Origin: Christiangramia echinicola DSM 19838
Lineage (GTDB): Bacteria; Bacteroidota; Bacteroidia; Flavobacteriales; Flavobacteriaceae
DNA length: 64,000 bases
Assembly (NCBI RefSeq): GCF_000423065.1
Contig: NZ_AUHG01000010.1
Location: 248,001 to 312,000 of the forward strand
Direction: 5' to 3'
Part shown: positions 1-8,688 of the stretch, one piece after another
How the letters are laid out: every line of letters starts with the position of its first letter
Numbering within the stretch: position 1 is the stretch's first letter
Notes under the pieces: model-generated
Databases searched by the model: none
Seen by the model: only the letters and a program-made list of their open reading frames with translations
What the model was told of the DNA's origin: nothing
Translations under genes and position numbers: made by a program

Positions 1-704
1 GCAGAAGTACTAACAGATCTAAAATCTGTTAACCATGTAGAACAGCATAACTCACGACCACAAGAACCTATACCTCCTAGACGTGCTGCTTCCTGGCGAA
101 GGCCAATTTGCTTCATCTCAATTCTGGTATTGAATTCTCGAGCGAACTCTTTTATCAGCTGTCTGAAATCCACACGATCTTCAGCAGTATAATAGAAGGT
201 TGCTTTAGAAGCATCCCCCTGAAATTCCACATCGCTAATTTTCATGCTAAGATTAAGCCTGATAGCGATCTGTCTGGATCTTTGCTGGATCTTTGCTTCC
301 CGGTCACGGGCTTCCTGCCAGACGTCTATATCTTTTTGAGAAGCTTTACGGTATATCTTAAGAACTTCTGGTGAATCCTGGTCTACTTTCTTCTTTTTCA
401 TCTGAACTCGTACCAGTTCCCCGGTTAGAGTAACTATCCCTACATCGTGACCCGGGCTGGCTTCAGTCGCCACCACGTCCCCGATACTAAGACTTAGTTT
501 TTCAGTGTTTTTAAAGAAATGTTTGCGGCCGTTCTTAAAGCGAACTTCCACGATATCGAAAGGTTCTACACCTCCCGGAAGAGACATGTTTGAAAGCCAA
601 TCGAAAACGGTAAGTTTATTACATCCGTCGGTTCCACAGGTCCCATTATTCTTACATCCTTTCGGCTGACCGTCTTTGCCGGTCGAGCAACTTGTGCAAG
701 CCAT
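1..704 (-). CDS. ricT: RicT/YaaT-like PSP1-domain protein (3' end outside window)
   Basis: An open frame runs from an ATG at 704 leftwards off the window edge, so only the N-terminal part is present. It begins MACTSCSTGKDG and has a cysteine-rich N-terminus, a central PSP1-type region, and the conserved motif GSCGRELCCSTW near the visible end. In Bacillus the RicT (YaaT) family forms an iron-sulfur complex with RicA and RicF that affects RNA processing and development. The role in Bacteroidota is not settled, and no RicA or RicF partner is visible here. The cysteines fit metal or cluster binding (inference). Upstream on the same strand lies trhO, separated by about 210 bases that contain no convincing gene. 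Confidence 0.85.
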   Translation of the reverse strand, partial: MACTSCSTGKDGQPKGCKNNGTCGTDGCNKLTVFDWLSNMSLPGGVEPFDIVEVRFKNGRKHFFKNTEKLSLSIGDVVATEASPGHDVGIVTLTGELVRVQMKKKKVDQDSPEVLKIYRKASQKDIDVWQEARDREAKIQQRSRQIAIRLNLSMKISDVEFQGDASKATFYYTAEDRVDFRQLIKEFAREFNTRIEMKQIGLRQEAARLGGIGSCGRELCCSTWLTDFRSVSTS

Positions 705-917
705 ATATTATATATATTGAGGAAGTTACTTTATTGCGTGATAAGTAAACATCATTCTGTCCTGCCCTTCAGGCAATTATTGCAGAATCTCCTTCATCTT
801 CAAAGGCCGATCATTTCAGCCAAACACGCATTATAAAAGCACCTTCTTGAGGTTCATAAAAATTTTCAACAGTAAATATACCAATATTAATTGGCACCAC
901 CATTTTAGAAAAGAAAC

Positions 918-1949
918 CTATTGCTTAAATCGTAAAACCTCAGATCTTCCTTTTTTAAAGATCTTATTGCTGGCTCCCTTACCTTTTCGAAGTGCTTTTT
1001 GCTCTTCATAAGGCAATGCCGCGATCTCCTTACAGTCATCTGAACAGCAATCATTCATTTTCTCAGCACATTCCTTACACTGAATAAATAATAAATGACA
1101 AGCTTCATTAGCACAATTCACATGAGTATCACAAGGTTTACCGCATTGGTGACACTGGGCGATCACATCTTCAGAAATTCTTTCAGATCTGCGATGATCA
1201 AAAACAAAGTTCTTTCCAATGAATTTATTTTCAAGTTTTTGATTCTCCACCTGGCGGGTATATTCAATAATACCACCTTCCAGCTGAAAAACATTCTTGA
1301 ATCCGCGATGTTTGTAATAAGCACTGGCTTTCTCACATCTAATTCCACCGGTACAATACATCACCAGGTTTTTATCTTCCTTGTGCTCCTTAAGATCTTC
1401 TTCAATGATATCCAGGGAATCCCTGAAAGTATCCACATCTGGTGTAATCGCTCCCTGAAAATGACCAATTTCACTCTCATAGTGGTTTCTCATATCCACT
1501 AAGATCGTGTTAGGATCATTTATAAGATCATTGAATTTTGCAGCATCTACATGAACTCCTTTATTACGAACATCAAAAGTTTCATCATTAAGTCCGTCGG
1601 CTACGATCTTCTTCCTAACCTTTACCTTTAATTTCAGAAAAGATTTAATATCATGTTCTATCGCGATATTCAATCTTACATTTTCCAGGAAATAGATCTC
1701 ATCAAGAAATTTCTTGAATTCATTAAAACGATCTGCTGGAACTGAAAGCTGGGCATTAATACCTTCGTGGGCTACATAGATACGACCCAAAACATCCATC
1801 TGGTCCCAGGCAATGAATAAATGATTTCTGAATAATTCGGGATTTCCGATCTTTGCATAAGCATAGAAAGAGAGCGTAAGCCTGTCTTCTCCGGCTTCTT
1901 CTAAAAGGGCTTCTCTTTCTTTAGCGCTCAATTTATTGTACAGTTGCAT
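918..1949 (-). CDS. trhO: tRNA uridine(34) hydroxylase TrhO (rhodanese family)
   Basis: This 343-residue protein matches the TrhO/YceA family, which hydroxylates U34 of certain tRNAs on the way to 5-(carb)oxy-uridine modifications. An N-terminal domain (about 20-110) is followed by a rhodanese domain (about 145-235) whose active-site loop reads CTGGIRCEKA, with the predicted catalytic Cys199. The C-terminal part carries a dense cysteine cluster (about 266-306), normal for the long form of the family and probably metal binding. The start is an ATG. A good Bacteroidota promoter precedes it, and recA is transcribed divergently. Confidence 0.93.
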   Translation of the reverse strand: MQLYNKLSAKEREALLEEAGEDRLTLSFYAYAKIGNPELFRNHLFIAWDQMDVLGRIYVAHEGINAQLSVPADRFNEFKKFLDEIYFLENVRLNIAIEHDIKSFLKLKVKVRKKIVADGLNDETFDVRNKGVHVDAAKFNDLINDPNTILVDMRNHYESEIGHFQGAITPDVDTFRDSLDIIEEDLKEHKEDKNLVMYCTGGIRCEKASAYYKHRGFKNVFQLEGGIIEYTRQVENQKLENKFIGKNFVFDHRRSERISEDVIAQCHQCGKPCDTHVNCANEACHLLFIQCKECAEKMNDCCSDDCKEIAALPYEEQKALRKGKGASNKIFKKGRSEVLRFKQ

Positions 1950-1986
1950 GCTATACTAATATTTTAAGTGTTAAAGAAAATTTTTG

Positions 1987-2016
1987 CAAAGATACATTTT
2001 TACTTCAATAGTCCAA
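1987..2016 (-). promoter_or_regulatory. Predicted promoter of trhO
   Basis: Read on the minus strand, TATCTTTG (1987-1994) matches the Bacteroidota -7 consensus TAnnTTTG. A TTG (2014-2016) lies 19 bases upstream, matching the -33 element. This is one of the best two-part promoters in the window. Confidence 0.7.
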
Positions 2017-2039
2017 TATTAGCTTTAAATATCACAAAT

Positions 2040-2062
2040 TTCCAAATATTTGGAATAATTCC
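2040..2062. promoter_or_regulatory. Palindromic candidate operator upstream of recA
   Basis: TTCCAAATATTTGGAA (2040-2055) is a perfect 16-base palindrome. It overlaps a second near-palindrome, GGAATAATTCC (2052-2062), giving three half-sites of the type TTCCAAA/TTTGGAA. It lies in the trhO-recA divergent region, about 90 bases before the recA start and about 20 bases upstream of the likely recA -33 element. A DNA-binding regulator is a reasonable inference, but none is identified. Confidence 0.5.
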
Positions 2063-2083
2063 AAAAAACAGCTTTAAGTTTTA

Positions 2084-2114
2084 TTGTATTGCAAAAAAAC
2101 TTGTCTTATTTTAG
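2084..2114 (+). promoter_or_regulatory. Probable recA promoter (imperfect -7 box)
   Basis: TATTTTAG (2107-2114) differs from TAnnTTTG by one base, and a TTG (2084-2086) lies 20 bases upstream. The recA ATG follows 33 bases later. Confidence 0.45.
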
Positions 2115-2147
2115 CACACCTTATTTATACAATAATAAAATACATTC

Positions 2148-3161
2148 ATGAGCAACGATAAAGAAAAAGACGCGAAGTTAAAGGCACTGAAGCTCACCCT
2201 TGACAAAATGGATAAAACCTACGGTAAAGGTACGGTCATGAAGATGAGCGACCAGGTTGTTGTAGATGTTGATGCTATTTCTACAGGTTCATTAGGCCTC
2301 GATCTTGCATTGGGAGTTGGAGGATATCCTAGAGGAAGAGTTATTGAAATTTACGGTCCTGAATCTTCAGGTAAAACAACGCTGACTCTTCACGCTATTG
2401 CTGAAGCCCAGAAAAAAGGTGGAATTGCAGCCTTTATTGATGCGGAACATGCTTTTGACAGGTTTTATGCTGAAAAATTAGATGTAGATATAGACAATCT
2501 TATCATTTCTCAACCAGATAATGGTGAACAGGCTCTTGAAATCACAGATAACCTTATACGTTCAGGGGCAATTGATATAATTGTAATTGACTCTGTTGCT
2601 GCTCTTACTCCAAAAAGTGAGATCGAAGGGGAAATGGGAGATTCTAAAATGGGTCTTCACGCAAGATTAATGTCTCAAGCGCTTAGAAAACTTACTTCTT
2701 CTATAAGTAAGACCAACTGTACAGTTATTTTCATTAACCAGTTAAGAGAAAAAATTGGGGTGATGTTCGGGAATCCTGAAACAACTACTGGTGGTAACGC
2801 TCTTAAATTCTACGCTTCGGTTAGACTTGATATTAGAAGATCTACCCAAATAAAAGATAGCGCAAACAACGTAATGGGTAATAAAACCCGGGTTAAGGTT
2901 GTGAAAAATAAAGTTGCACCTCCATTTAAAACTGCCGAATTCGACATTATGTACGGAGAAGGAGTTTCAAAAATTGGTGAGATCATCGATATAGGAGTAG
3001 ATTATGAGATCGTGAAGAAAAGCGGTTCATGGTTTAGTTATGAGGATACCAAACTGGGGCAGGGACGTGATGCGGTTAAAACATTGCTAAAAGATAATCC
3101 AGATCTCATGGAAGAACTGGAAGAAAAGATCAAGAATGCGATCAAGATCGCTAAAGAATAA
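2148..3161 (+). CDS. recA: Recombinase RecA
   Basis: RecA forms ATP-dependent filaments on single-stranded DNA, catalyses strand exchange and triggers SOS-type self-cleavage of repressors. At 337 residues it has the usual length. The Walker A motif GPESSGKT lies at about 70-77. The segment around [20 protein letters not shown], the LMSQALRKL region and the [22 protein letters not shown] segment are all typical. The C-terminal tail is acidic and short. It is transcribed alone: an unusual palindrome lies upstream and a rho-independent terminator follows directly. Confidence 0.99.
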   Translation: MSNDKEKDAKLKALKLTLDKMDKTYGKGTVMKMSDQVVVDVDAISTGSLGLDLALGVGGYPRGRVIEIYGPESSGKTTLTLHAIAEAQKKGGIAAFIDAEHAFDRFYAEKLDVDIDNLIISQPDNGEQALEITDNLIRSGAIDIIVIDSVAALTPKSEIEGEMGDSKMGLHARLMSQALRKLTSSISKTNCTVIFINQLREKIGVMFGNPETTTGGNALKFYASVRLDIRRSTQIKDSANNVMGNKTRVKVVKNKVAPPFKTAEFDIMYGEGVSKIGEIIDIGVDYEIVKKSGSWFSYEDTKLGQGRDAVKTLLKDNPDLMEELEEKIKNAIKIAKE

Positions 3162-3167
3162 ACCAGA

Positions 3168-3190
3168 ATCCCCGAAAGGGGATTTTTTTT
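3168..3190 (+). terminator. Rho-independent terminator after recA
   Basis: AATCCC (3168-3173) pairs with GGGATT (3179-3184) around a CGAAA loop, followed by a T-run to 3190. It starts 7 bases after the recA stop. Confidence 0.8.
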
Positions 3191-3247
3191 GCTTTTTACG
3201 CAACCATTTAATTATTGCTGCATCTATAGTATAAAAGCAAAAAACTT

Positions 3248-3688
3248 ATGAAAAAATTGGCACTCATTTTATTATCAATAGTCACCCTAACTAGTTGTTC
3301 TATTAATGATGATAATGGCCCGGCAGCAGAGTATGAATTGGCAACGATTACTGGGAACGATCTCCCAGACAGCTTCGAATTAGGAAAATCTTACACAATT
3401 ACGCTAGACTATGATCTACCATCTCAATGCCATAGTTTTGCGGCACTTGATGCCAGAAGAGGTGGCAGTACCGGAGACGAAAAAAGACAGATCTATGCAG
3501 CCGTGGTTTCTATATTATCAACCAATGCTCAATGCAATGAGGACGTAGCCGGTAATTCAGGCACAACTACTTTTAATATCCTTATTGATGAACCAGAAGA
3601 TTATAAATTCTATTTTTGGACAGGTACAGATGCAGATGACCAGCCTATTTACACTGAAGTTACGGTACCCGTAACAGAAGCTGGATGA
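3248..3688 (+). CDS. Small secreted lipoprotein of unknown function
   Basis: This 146-residue protein begins MKKLALILLSIVTLTSCS, a clear lipoprotein signal with the lipidated Cys at 17. The mature part is acidic and looks beta-rich, with DYDLPSQCHSF and two internal cysteines (SQCHS and AQCNED) that may form a disulfide in the periplasm. I do not recognise a family. It lies 41 bases upstream of the ECF sigma factor gene on the same strand, so co-transcription is possible, but the recA terminator separates it from recA. A surface or periplasmic location is predicted from the signal only. Confidence 0.75.
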   Translation: MKKLALILLSIVTLTSCSINDDNGPAAEYELATITGNDLPDSFELGKSYTITLDYDLPSQCHSFAALDARRGGSTGDEKRQIYAAVVSILSTNAQCNEDVAGNSGTTTFNILIDEPEDYKFYFWTGTDADDQPIYTEVTVPVTEAG

Positions 3689-3729
3689 TTTGAAAATAGT
3701 TTTCAGATTAGACTTAAAAAGAGAGTTAC

Positions 3730-4275
3730 TTGGGATTAAAAGAGCTTATTCGCAAGTGCAGAAATAATGATAGAGATGCACAGGAACAGCTTTATCGCTT
3801 ATATGCGGCTAAGCTTTTCGGGGTATGTCTGAAATATTCTAATAGTCGCCAGGAAGCCGAAGATAATCTTCAGGATGGATTTGTAACCATTTTTGAAAAG
3901 ATCTCTCAGTATAAGAATGAAGGCTCCTTTGAAGGTTGGATGAAAAGGATCTTAATTAACACTGCTTTGCAGAAACACCGGCAACAAAAGGTGTATGGTA
4001 TCACTAACGAAGATTATTTACAACAGGAAGAGATAGAAGTAGAGACCGATGAGCTCTCTGTAGATTTTCTGCTGGAGTGTGTTCAAAATCTTCCAGACAG
4101 ATATAGACAGGTATTTAATCTATATGTGATGGACGGCCACTCACACAAAGAAATTGCAGAATTGCTTAAAATTTCTGAAGGAACCTCGAAGTCTAACCTT
4201 GCCAGGGCAAGAATGGCTTTAAAAGATAAGATTGAAAGAAAACAGAATATTCATAATTCGGCTCAATCATCATGA
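3730..4275 (+). CDS. ECF-type RNA polymerase sigma factor (sigma-70 family)
   Basis: This 181-residue protein has an N-terminal sigma-70 region 2 (about 8-80; EAEDNLQDGFVTIFEKISQY, then GSFEGWMKRILIN) and a C-terminal region 4 helix-turn-helix (about 120-170; LPDRYRQVFNLYVMDGHSHKEIAELL). ECF factors redirect RNA polymerase in response to envelope signals. The start is a TTG at 3730; no in-frame ATG precedes the conserved domain. The stop overlaps the start of the next gene by four bases (ATGA), so the two are translationally coupled and the downstream protein is the likely regulator or sensor partner. Confidence 0.93.
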   Translation: MGLKELIRKCRNNDRDAQEQLYRLYAAKLFGVCLKYSNSRQEAEDNLQDGFVTIFEKISQYKNEGSFEGWMKRILINTALQKHRQQKVYGITNEDYLQQEEIEVETDELSVDFLLECVQNLPDRYRQVFNLYVMDGHSHKEIAELLKISEGTSKSNLARARMALKDKIERKQNIHNSAQSS

Positions 4276-5711
4276 AAGAAAGAAAAAATATAGACCGGAT
4301 TTATCAGGAGAAGTTCAAGGATTTTGAACAGGAACCTAATGAGGAGGTTTGGAAGAAAATTTCGTCAAGACTTGATGAAAAAGAAAAGAAAAGACCATTT
4401 ATCATTCCACTTTGGTGGAAAATTGGAGGTGTAGCTGCGGTATTGGTTTTAATTATCTCCAGCCTTTTATTTTTAGATACTGAAACTCCCTTAACTAATG
4501 AACCTGAAGTGGTTTTTGAAAATCCTGAAAAAACGAATCAGGGTCAGGATCAAAAGGTTACACCCAAAAAGAAAGAAAATCAAAGTGGATCTTCAGAGGG
4601 TATTGTTTCTGAAAATTATATAGAAGAAAAAGGAAAAGACAATTCTAATTCAGATAATAGATCTTTCGAGAATAATCAGGAAATAGAGCCAAATAATACG
4701 GTGGGAACAAAATCGGCCACTACTAATTCTATTGTGTCCAATCAAAATAAAAAGGCAACTATACCGGTTCAGCAAATCGATTCTTCAAAGAATAGATATG
4801 AAACAGAAAACCGAGCAATTCAAACAGAAGAGGTCCAAAATAAGACTTCCGGTGAAATTGCACAGACAGAAAAAACGTTAATAGATTCAACGAAGACAAA
4901 GTCTGTTCTCGAAGAACAAAATGCACTTGCTGAAATTGAAAAGGACAAGAAAAAGACAGAGGAAGAAAATGAAAATTTAGCCGAAGTAAATTCAAAAAAA
5001 TTAAGACTTTCTACTTTCGCCGCTCCTGTATTCTATAAAAATCTTGGAAGCGGAAATGAGCTTTCCAATCAGTTTTCAGGCAACCCATCATCCTCTGACG
5101 TTACTTTTTCTTATGGCGTTAAAGTTGCTTATCAAATTTCTAATAAGCTTAGTATAAGAACTGGTATAAGCAAAGTGGATATCAACAACACCATTCAGGA
5201 TATTTCTTACTCTCCTGCAGCCAGTTCTGTTAGATTTGACAATATAACACCGGTAGCAGATAATATCGATATTAGAGACAATAACTCTTCAGACAGCGGA
5301 CTTCCAACAGGCACTATGGGATTCAGCAATTCTGTTAATGCTTCAGTTTTTACTCCCGGGGAAATAAGTCAGAAATTCGGGTATATAGAAATTCCTGTAG
5401 AACTTGAATTTGCCCTGATTAATAGAAAATTCGGATTAAATATTATTGGAGGAGGTAGTAGCCTCTTCCTGGACAATAATCGCGTTGATCTAATATCCGC
5501 AAATAACAAAACAAAACTTGGAAAAGCCTCTAATATAAACAGTACCAGCTTTAGTACAAATATTGGCCTGGGAATGGACTATAAACTTACAGATAAATTC
5601 AGCATTAGTGTAGAGCCTATTTTTAAATATCAATTGAACACTTTTAAGAATGTTGATAATGTTCAACCAACAAATTTTGGAATATATTCCGGGCTGAATT
5701 TCAGATTTTAA
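4272..5711 (+). CDS. Trans-envelope protein: cytoplasmic head, one membrane helix, C-terminal outer-membrane-type beta-barrel
   Basis: This 479-residue protein is encoded with the ECF sigma factor. Residues 1-46 are charged and predicted cytoplasmic (FKDFEQEPNEEVWKKISSRL). A single membrane helix lies at about 48-68 (PLWWKIGGVAAVLVL). About 70-245 is a low-complexity polar linker rich in Lys, Glu, Asn and Gln. The last 230 residues show alternating beta-strand patterns and end in FRF, as outer-membrane barrels do. The arrangement resembles an anti-sigma factor fused to a porin-like sensor. Anti-sigma activity is inferred only from position and the short cytoplasmic head. The gene ends convergently with plsC, overlapping by four bases. 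Confidence 0.7.
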   Translation: MKERKNIDRIYQEKFKDFEQEPNEEVWKKISSRLDEKEKKRPFIIPLWWKIGGVAAVLVLIISSLLFLDTETPLTNEPEVVFENPEKTNQGQDQKVTPKKKENQSGSSEGIVSENYIEEKGKDNSNSDNRSFENNQEIEPNNTVGTKSATTNSIVSNQNKKATIPVQQIDSSKNRYETENRAIQTEEVQNKTSGEIAQTEKTLIDSTKTKSVLEEQNALAEIEKDKKKTEEENENLAEVNSKKLRLSTFAAPVFYKNLGSGNELSNQFSGNPSSSDVTFSYGVKVAYQISNKLSIRTGISKVDINNTIQDISYSPAASSVRFDNITPVADNIDIRDNNSSDSGLPTGTMGFSNSVNASVFTPGEISQKFGYIEIPVELEFALINRKFGLNIIGGGSSLFLDNNRVDLISANNKTKLGKASNINSTSFSTNIGLGMDYKLTDKFSISVEPIFKYQLNTFKNVDNVQPTNFGIYSGLNFRF

Positions 5712-6448
5712 AGACTGGGATCACGAAGCTCTTCCAGAATGATGTTATGAGTTTTTTCTTTTAACTCTTTCCTGCAGGTAATTTCCAGATCTTTCGTATG
5801 GATGAAATTATGGATTTTCACCCTTAATTTTCCAGGTCTTCCGGTAAGGAATTTATAGGAAAAGCGTTTTTTATTATCGTGAAAAGTTAAAGGAATAATA
5901 GGGATCTTATGTTCTATGGCTAACCTGAAGGCCCCATCTTTAAACTGATCCAGAATTATAGTATGATCATCTGGAACGCCTCCTTCCGGAAATATACAAA
6001 CACTGTTACCCTGTTTTAATCTTCGTTGGGCTTCCTCGAAAGCAGCCTTGCCACTTTTTTGATTTTTCCTGTCAACAAGTATACACGTACGCCGGTAGAA
6101 AAAACCAAAAATCGGTATTTTACCTAATTCCTTTTTACCAATAAAAACAAAGGGTTGTTTTATAACGCTTAGCATTAGCATTATATCCAGCATAGACGTG
6201 TGATTAGCAACAAGCATGTAACTTTTGTTCTTTTTGGGAAGTTCATCTGCATCAACTTTAATATGAAAACCCATTCCATAAATTATGATCTTCGACCAGA
6301 TACGGGCGCAAACATAATACTGCGGGTAAAATTTTTCAGAAGAAGTGAAAACTATTAAAAAGGGAAGCATAATAATAATCGGCACGATCATTAATATATA
6401 GAACCAGATTCGCCATAATAAAATTGCCGCCGATTTAATAAAACTCAT
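5708..6448 (-). CDS. plsC: 1-acyl-sn-glycerol-3-phosphate acyltransferase (PlsC family)
   Basis: This enzyme makes phosphatidic acid by acylating lysophosphatidic acid at the inner membrane. The catalytic motif NHTSMLD (HX4D, about 82-88) and the substrate-binding FPEGG (about 153-157) are present. The N-terminus has a hydrophobic segment (AAILLWRIWFYILMIVPIII). I place the start at the ATG at 6448, giving 246 residues. The longer frame begins at a TTG (6457) that is the end of the promoter -7 box and so is unlikely to be translated. It may be a PlsC paralogue acting on other lysolipids, which sequence alone cannot exclude. Confidence 0.88.
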   Translation of the reverse strand: MSFIKSAAILLWRIWFYILMIVPIIIMLPFLIVFTSSEKFYPQYYVCARIWSKIIIYGMGFHIKVDADELPKKNKSYMLVANHTSMLDIMLMLSVIKQPFVFIGKKELGKIPIFGFFYRRTCILVDRKNQKSGKAAFEEAQRRLKQGNSVCIFPEGGVPDDHTIILDQFKDGAFRLAIEHKIPIIPLTFHDNKKRFSYKFLTGRPGKLRVKIHNFIHTKDLEITCRKELKEKTHNIILEELRDPSL

Positions 6449-6454
6449 AGTATC

Positions 6455-6462
6455 CAAAAGTA
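6455..6462 (-). promoter_or_regulatory. plsC promoter -7 box
   Basis: TACTTTTG on the minus strand is an exact TAnnTTTG match ending six bases before the plsC ATG. The transcript is therefore expected to have almost no leader. No convincing -33 TTG is seen. Confidence 0.5.
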
Positions 6463-6495
6463 GTAAAATGAACCGAGCGAATTCTATAAAAAAAT

Positions 6496-6503
6496 TACCT
6501 TTG
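6496..6503 (+). promoter_or_regulatory. trpS promoter -7 box
   Basis: TACCTTTG is an exact TAnnTTTG match 20 bases before the trpS ATG. The -33 element is unclear. Confidence 0.5.
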
Positions 6504-6523
6504 CAACAAAATCCAAGAAGTCA

Positions 6524-7492
6524 ATGTCCAGAATACTTACAGGAGTACAAAGTACAGGAACACCCCATTTAGGAAATTTATTAGGAGCAATATTACCAGC
6601 TATAGAAATGGCTAATCAGCCAGATAACGATTCCTTTATTTTTATTGCAGACCTGCATTCTCTAACTCAAATAAAAGATGCTGAAACACTTAGGCAAAAT
6701 ACCTATTCTGTTGCGGCGACCTGGCTTGCCTGTGGTCTGGACATAGAAAGAAGTGTTTTCTATCGCCAGAGCGATATTCCCCAGGTTACCGAATTATCCT
6801 GGTATCTAAGTTGTTTCTTCCCCTATCAACGGTTAACACTTGCACATTCTTTTAAGGATAAGGCAGACAGGCTGGAAGATGTTAACAGTGGTTTATTTAG
6901 TTATCCCATGCTTATGGCGGCAGATATCCTATTATATGATGCTGATATCGTTCCTGTGGGTAAAGATCAATTACAACACCTGGAAATGACCAGAGATGTA
7001 GCCGCCAGGTTCCATGCGAAAATGGGTGAGGTATTTGTTATCCCTGAAGCAAATGTGCAAAAAGACACGATGTATGTTCCGGGTACCGATGGTGAAAAGA
7101 TGAGTAAGTCTAAGGGTAATACCATCAATATTTTCCAGACAGATAAAAAATTGAGAAAACAGATCATGGGAATCGCAACAGACAGCACTCCATTGGAAGA
7201 ACCAAAAGATCCTGATACCTGTAATGTTTTTGCTCTTTATAAGCTTATTGCTAATGAAGAACAAACAGCTGTAATGAGAAAGAATTATGAAGCAGGGAAT
7301 TATGGTTACGGTCATGCCAAACAAGCACTTTTTGAACTCGTAAAAGAAAGATTTCAGGAAACGCGTGAAAAATATGAGTACTTCATTAATAATCCTGCAG
7401 AGGTAGATAAAGCTCTTGAAAAAGGAGCTGAAAAAGCAAGGCTTGTTGCTAATGAAGTTCTAAAAAAGGTTAGAGCTAAATCTGGATATTAA
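6524..7492 (+). CDS. trpS: Tryptophan--tRNA ligase
   Basis: This class I aminoacyl-tRNA synthetase charges tRNA-Trp. At 322 residues it has the usual bacterial length. The HIGH-type motif reads TPHLGN (13-18) and the second ATP-binding motif is KMSKS (192-196). The tryptophan pocket segment SWYLSCFFPYQRL and the GKDQLQHLEMTRD stretch are typical. The start is an ATG with a promoter box 20 bases upstream. The gene ends convergently with dprA, overlapping by four bases. Confidence 0.98.
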   Translation: MSRILTGVQSTGTPHLGNLLGAILPAIEMANQPDNDSFIFIADLHSLTQIKDAETLRQNTYSVAATWLACGLDIERSVFYRQSDIPQVTELSWYLSCFFPYQRLTLAHSFKDKADRLEDVNSGLFSYPMLMAADILLYDADIVPVGKDQLQHLEMTRDVAARFHAKMGEVFVIPEANVQKDTMYVPGTDGEKMSKSKGNTINIFQTDKKLRKQIMGIATDSTPLEEPKDPDTCNVFALYKLIANEEQTAVMRKNYEAGNYGYGHAKQALFELVKERFQETREKYEYFINNPAEVDKALEKGAEKARLVANEVLKKVRAKSGY

Positions 7493-8589
7493 ATAACTTC
7501 GAATAGTTTTCCAGGGAGAGGTCTTATAGCGCCTTTTAATTCCATATTCAACAGTAACGAGGCGGTTTTAAAGGTTGGGAACTGGCAATTTAAAGCCAAG
7601 AGATCCAATTCGGTTTTACCGCTGGATTTCAAGAAGTCAAAGATCTTTTGTTCATCTTTTTCGAGCTCGACAAAAAGTTGTTTCTGAACAGATTGTTGCT
7701 TCTCGTTTAGTTCCCAGTTTAGAATATATACCAGGTCTGCAACTGAAGTTAATACATGTGCTTTTTGTGCTTTAATGAGATTATTGCAACCAATACTGTA
7801 TTTATCTGCAGGCCGTCCAGGGACAGCAAAAACCTCTCTATCATAGGAATTGGCAATATCTGCCGTAACCAGGGCACCACCTTTTTCGGCACTTTCTATA
7901 ACTATGGTTGCTTCACTTAAGCCGGCAATGATACGGTTACGTTTCAAAAAATTATTGCGGTCAAAATTGTCGGTACTCCAGAAATCTGTAAAAAAGCCTC
8001 CATTTTTTTCAATTTCTGCCATGTACTTTTTATGAGATTTTGGATAGATCTGGTTTAATCCGTGAGCCAGACAACCAACCGTTTGCAAATTATTCTTAAC
8101 GGCCGCCTTTTGAGCAGTAATATCTACTCCATAGGCAAATCCAGAGATAATAACCGGATCCAATACTGCCAGGTTTTCTATAAACTCCTCGCAAAATGAG
8201 CTTCCATGAGCAGATATTTTTCTAGTACCCACAATGCTAATTACTCTCCTTCTATCAAGTTCTATATTCCCTTTTGAAAATAGAATGATCGGGCCATCAA
8301 GGCAATGTTTAAGTTTCTCGGGGTAATTTTTATCCTGAAAATAATGAACCTTGATATTATTCGCTTCAATAAACTTAAGCTCTTCTTCCGCGGCCTTAAA
8401 ATGTCTGGATTCATTTAATTCCTGAATTCTAACCTGGCCAACTCCATCAATTTTGAGAAGATTTGATCTTTTTTCTTTGAAGACATTTTTTGCACCACCT
8501 AACTTAGCAATCAGTTTTTTGGAAGTTGTATCTCCCAGATTTGGAATGTGTTGCAATGCCATTGCATATAATAGGTCTTCAGAATTCAT
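7489..8589 (-). CDS. dprA: DNA-processing protein DprA (DNA uptake/recombination)
   Basis: DprA protects incoming single-stranded DNA and loads RecA during natural transformation. An N-terminal helix-hairpin-helix-like region (about 1-70; GDTTSKKLIAKLGG and LLKIDGVGQVRIQEL) is followed by the Rossmann DprA core, with ISIVGTRKISAHG, ISGFAYGVDITAQKAAV and ESAEKGGALVTADIAN. A C-terminal winged-helix-like tail (about 300-366) completes it. I chose the ATG at 8589 because homologues start here. An upstream ATG at 8625 would add 12 hydrophobic residues that overlap a likely promoter. recA is nearby but on the other strand. Confidence 0.95.
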   Translation of the reverse strand: MNSEDLLYAMALQHIPNLGDTTSKKLIAKLGGAKNVFKEKRSNLLKIDGVGQVRIQELNESRHFKAAEEELKFIEANNIKVHYFQDKNYPEKLKHCLDGPIILFSKGNIELDRRRVISIVGTRKISAHGSSFCEEFIENLAVLDPVIISGFAYGVDITAQKAAVKNNLQTVGCLAHGLNQIYPKSHKKYMAEIEKNGGFFTDFWSTDNFDRNNFLKRNRIIAGLSEATIVIESAEKGGALVTADIANSYDREVFAVPGRPADKYSIGCNNLIKAQKAHVLTSVADLVYILNWELNEKQQSVQKQLFVELEKDEQKIFDFLKSSGKTELDLLALNCQFPTFKTASLLLNMELKGAIRPLPGKLFEVI

Positions 8590-8674
8590 CCAGGATAATT
8601 TGATTAAAATTACAGAAAAAAACATTTGTTAATAAAATTTCTTTGGGTAACTTTAACCCACTACCAATAACCTA

Positions 8675-8682
8675 TATTTTTG
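8675..8682 (+). promoter_or_regulatory. -7 box touching the start of the HU/SPOR gene
   Basis: TATTTTTG is an exact TAnnTTTG match ending six bases before the ATG at 8689, so the mRNA is probably leaderless. A -33 element is not clear. Confidence 0.5.
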
Positions 8683-8688
8683 CGACCA

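Noticed and set aside
811-903. 30-codon frame on the minus strand between trhO and ricT (starts MVVPINIGIF, ends FIMRVWLK)
   Set aside because: Too short to support, no recognisable family and no promoter of its own. It could be a remnant or chance frame; a search of relatives for the same peptide would decide.
1095-1502. 135-codon plus-strand frame inside trhO
   Set aside because: It lies wholly antisense to a clear trhO gene and has no promoter or family resemblance, as with other long antisense frames (for example 6971-7324, 40502-40852).
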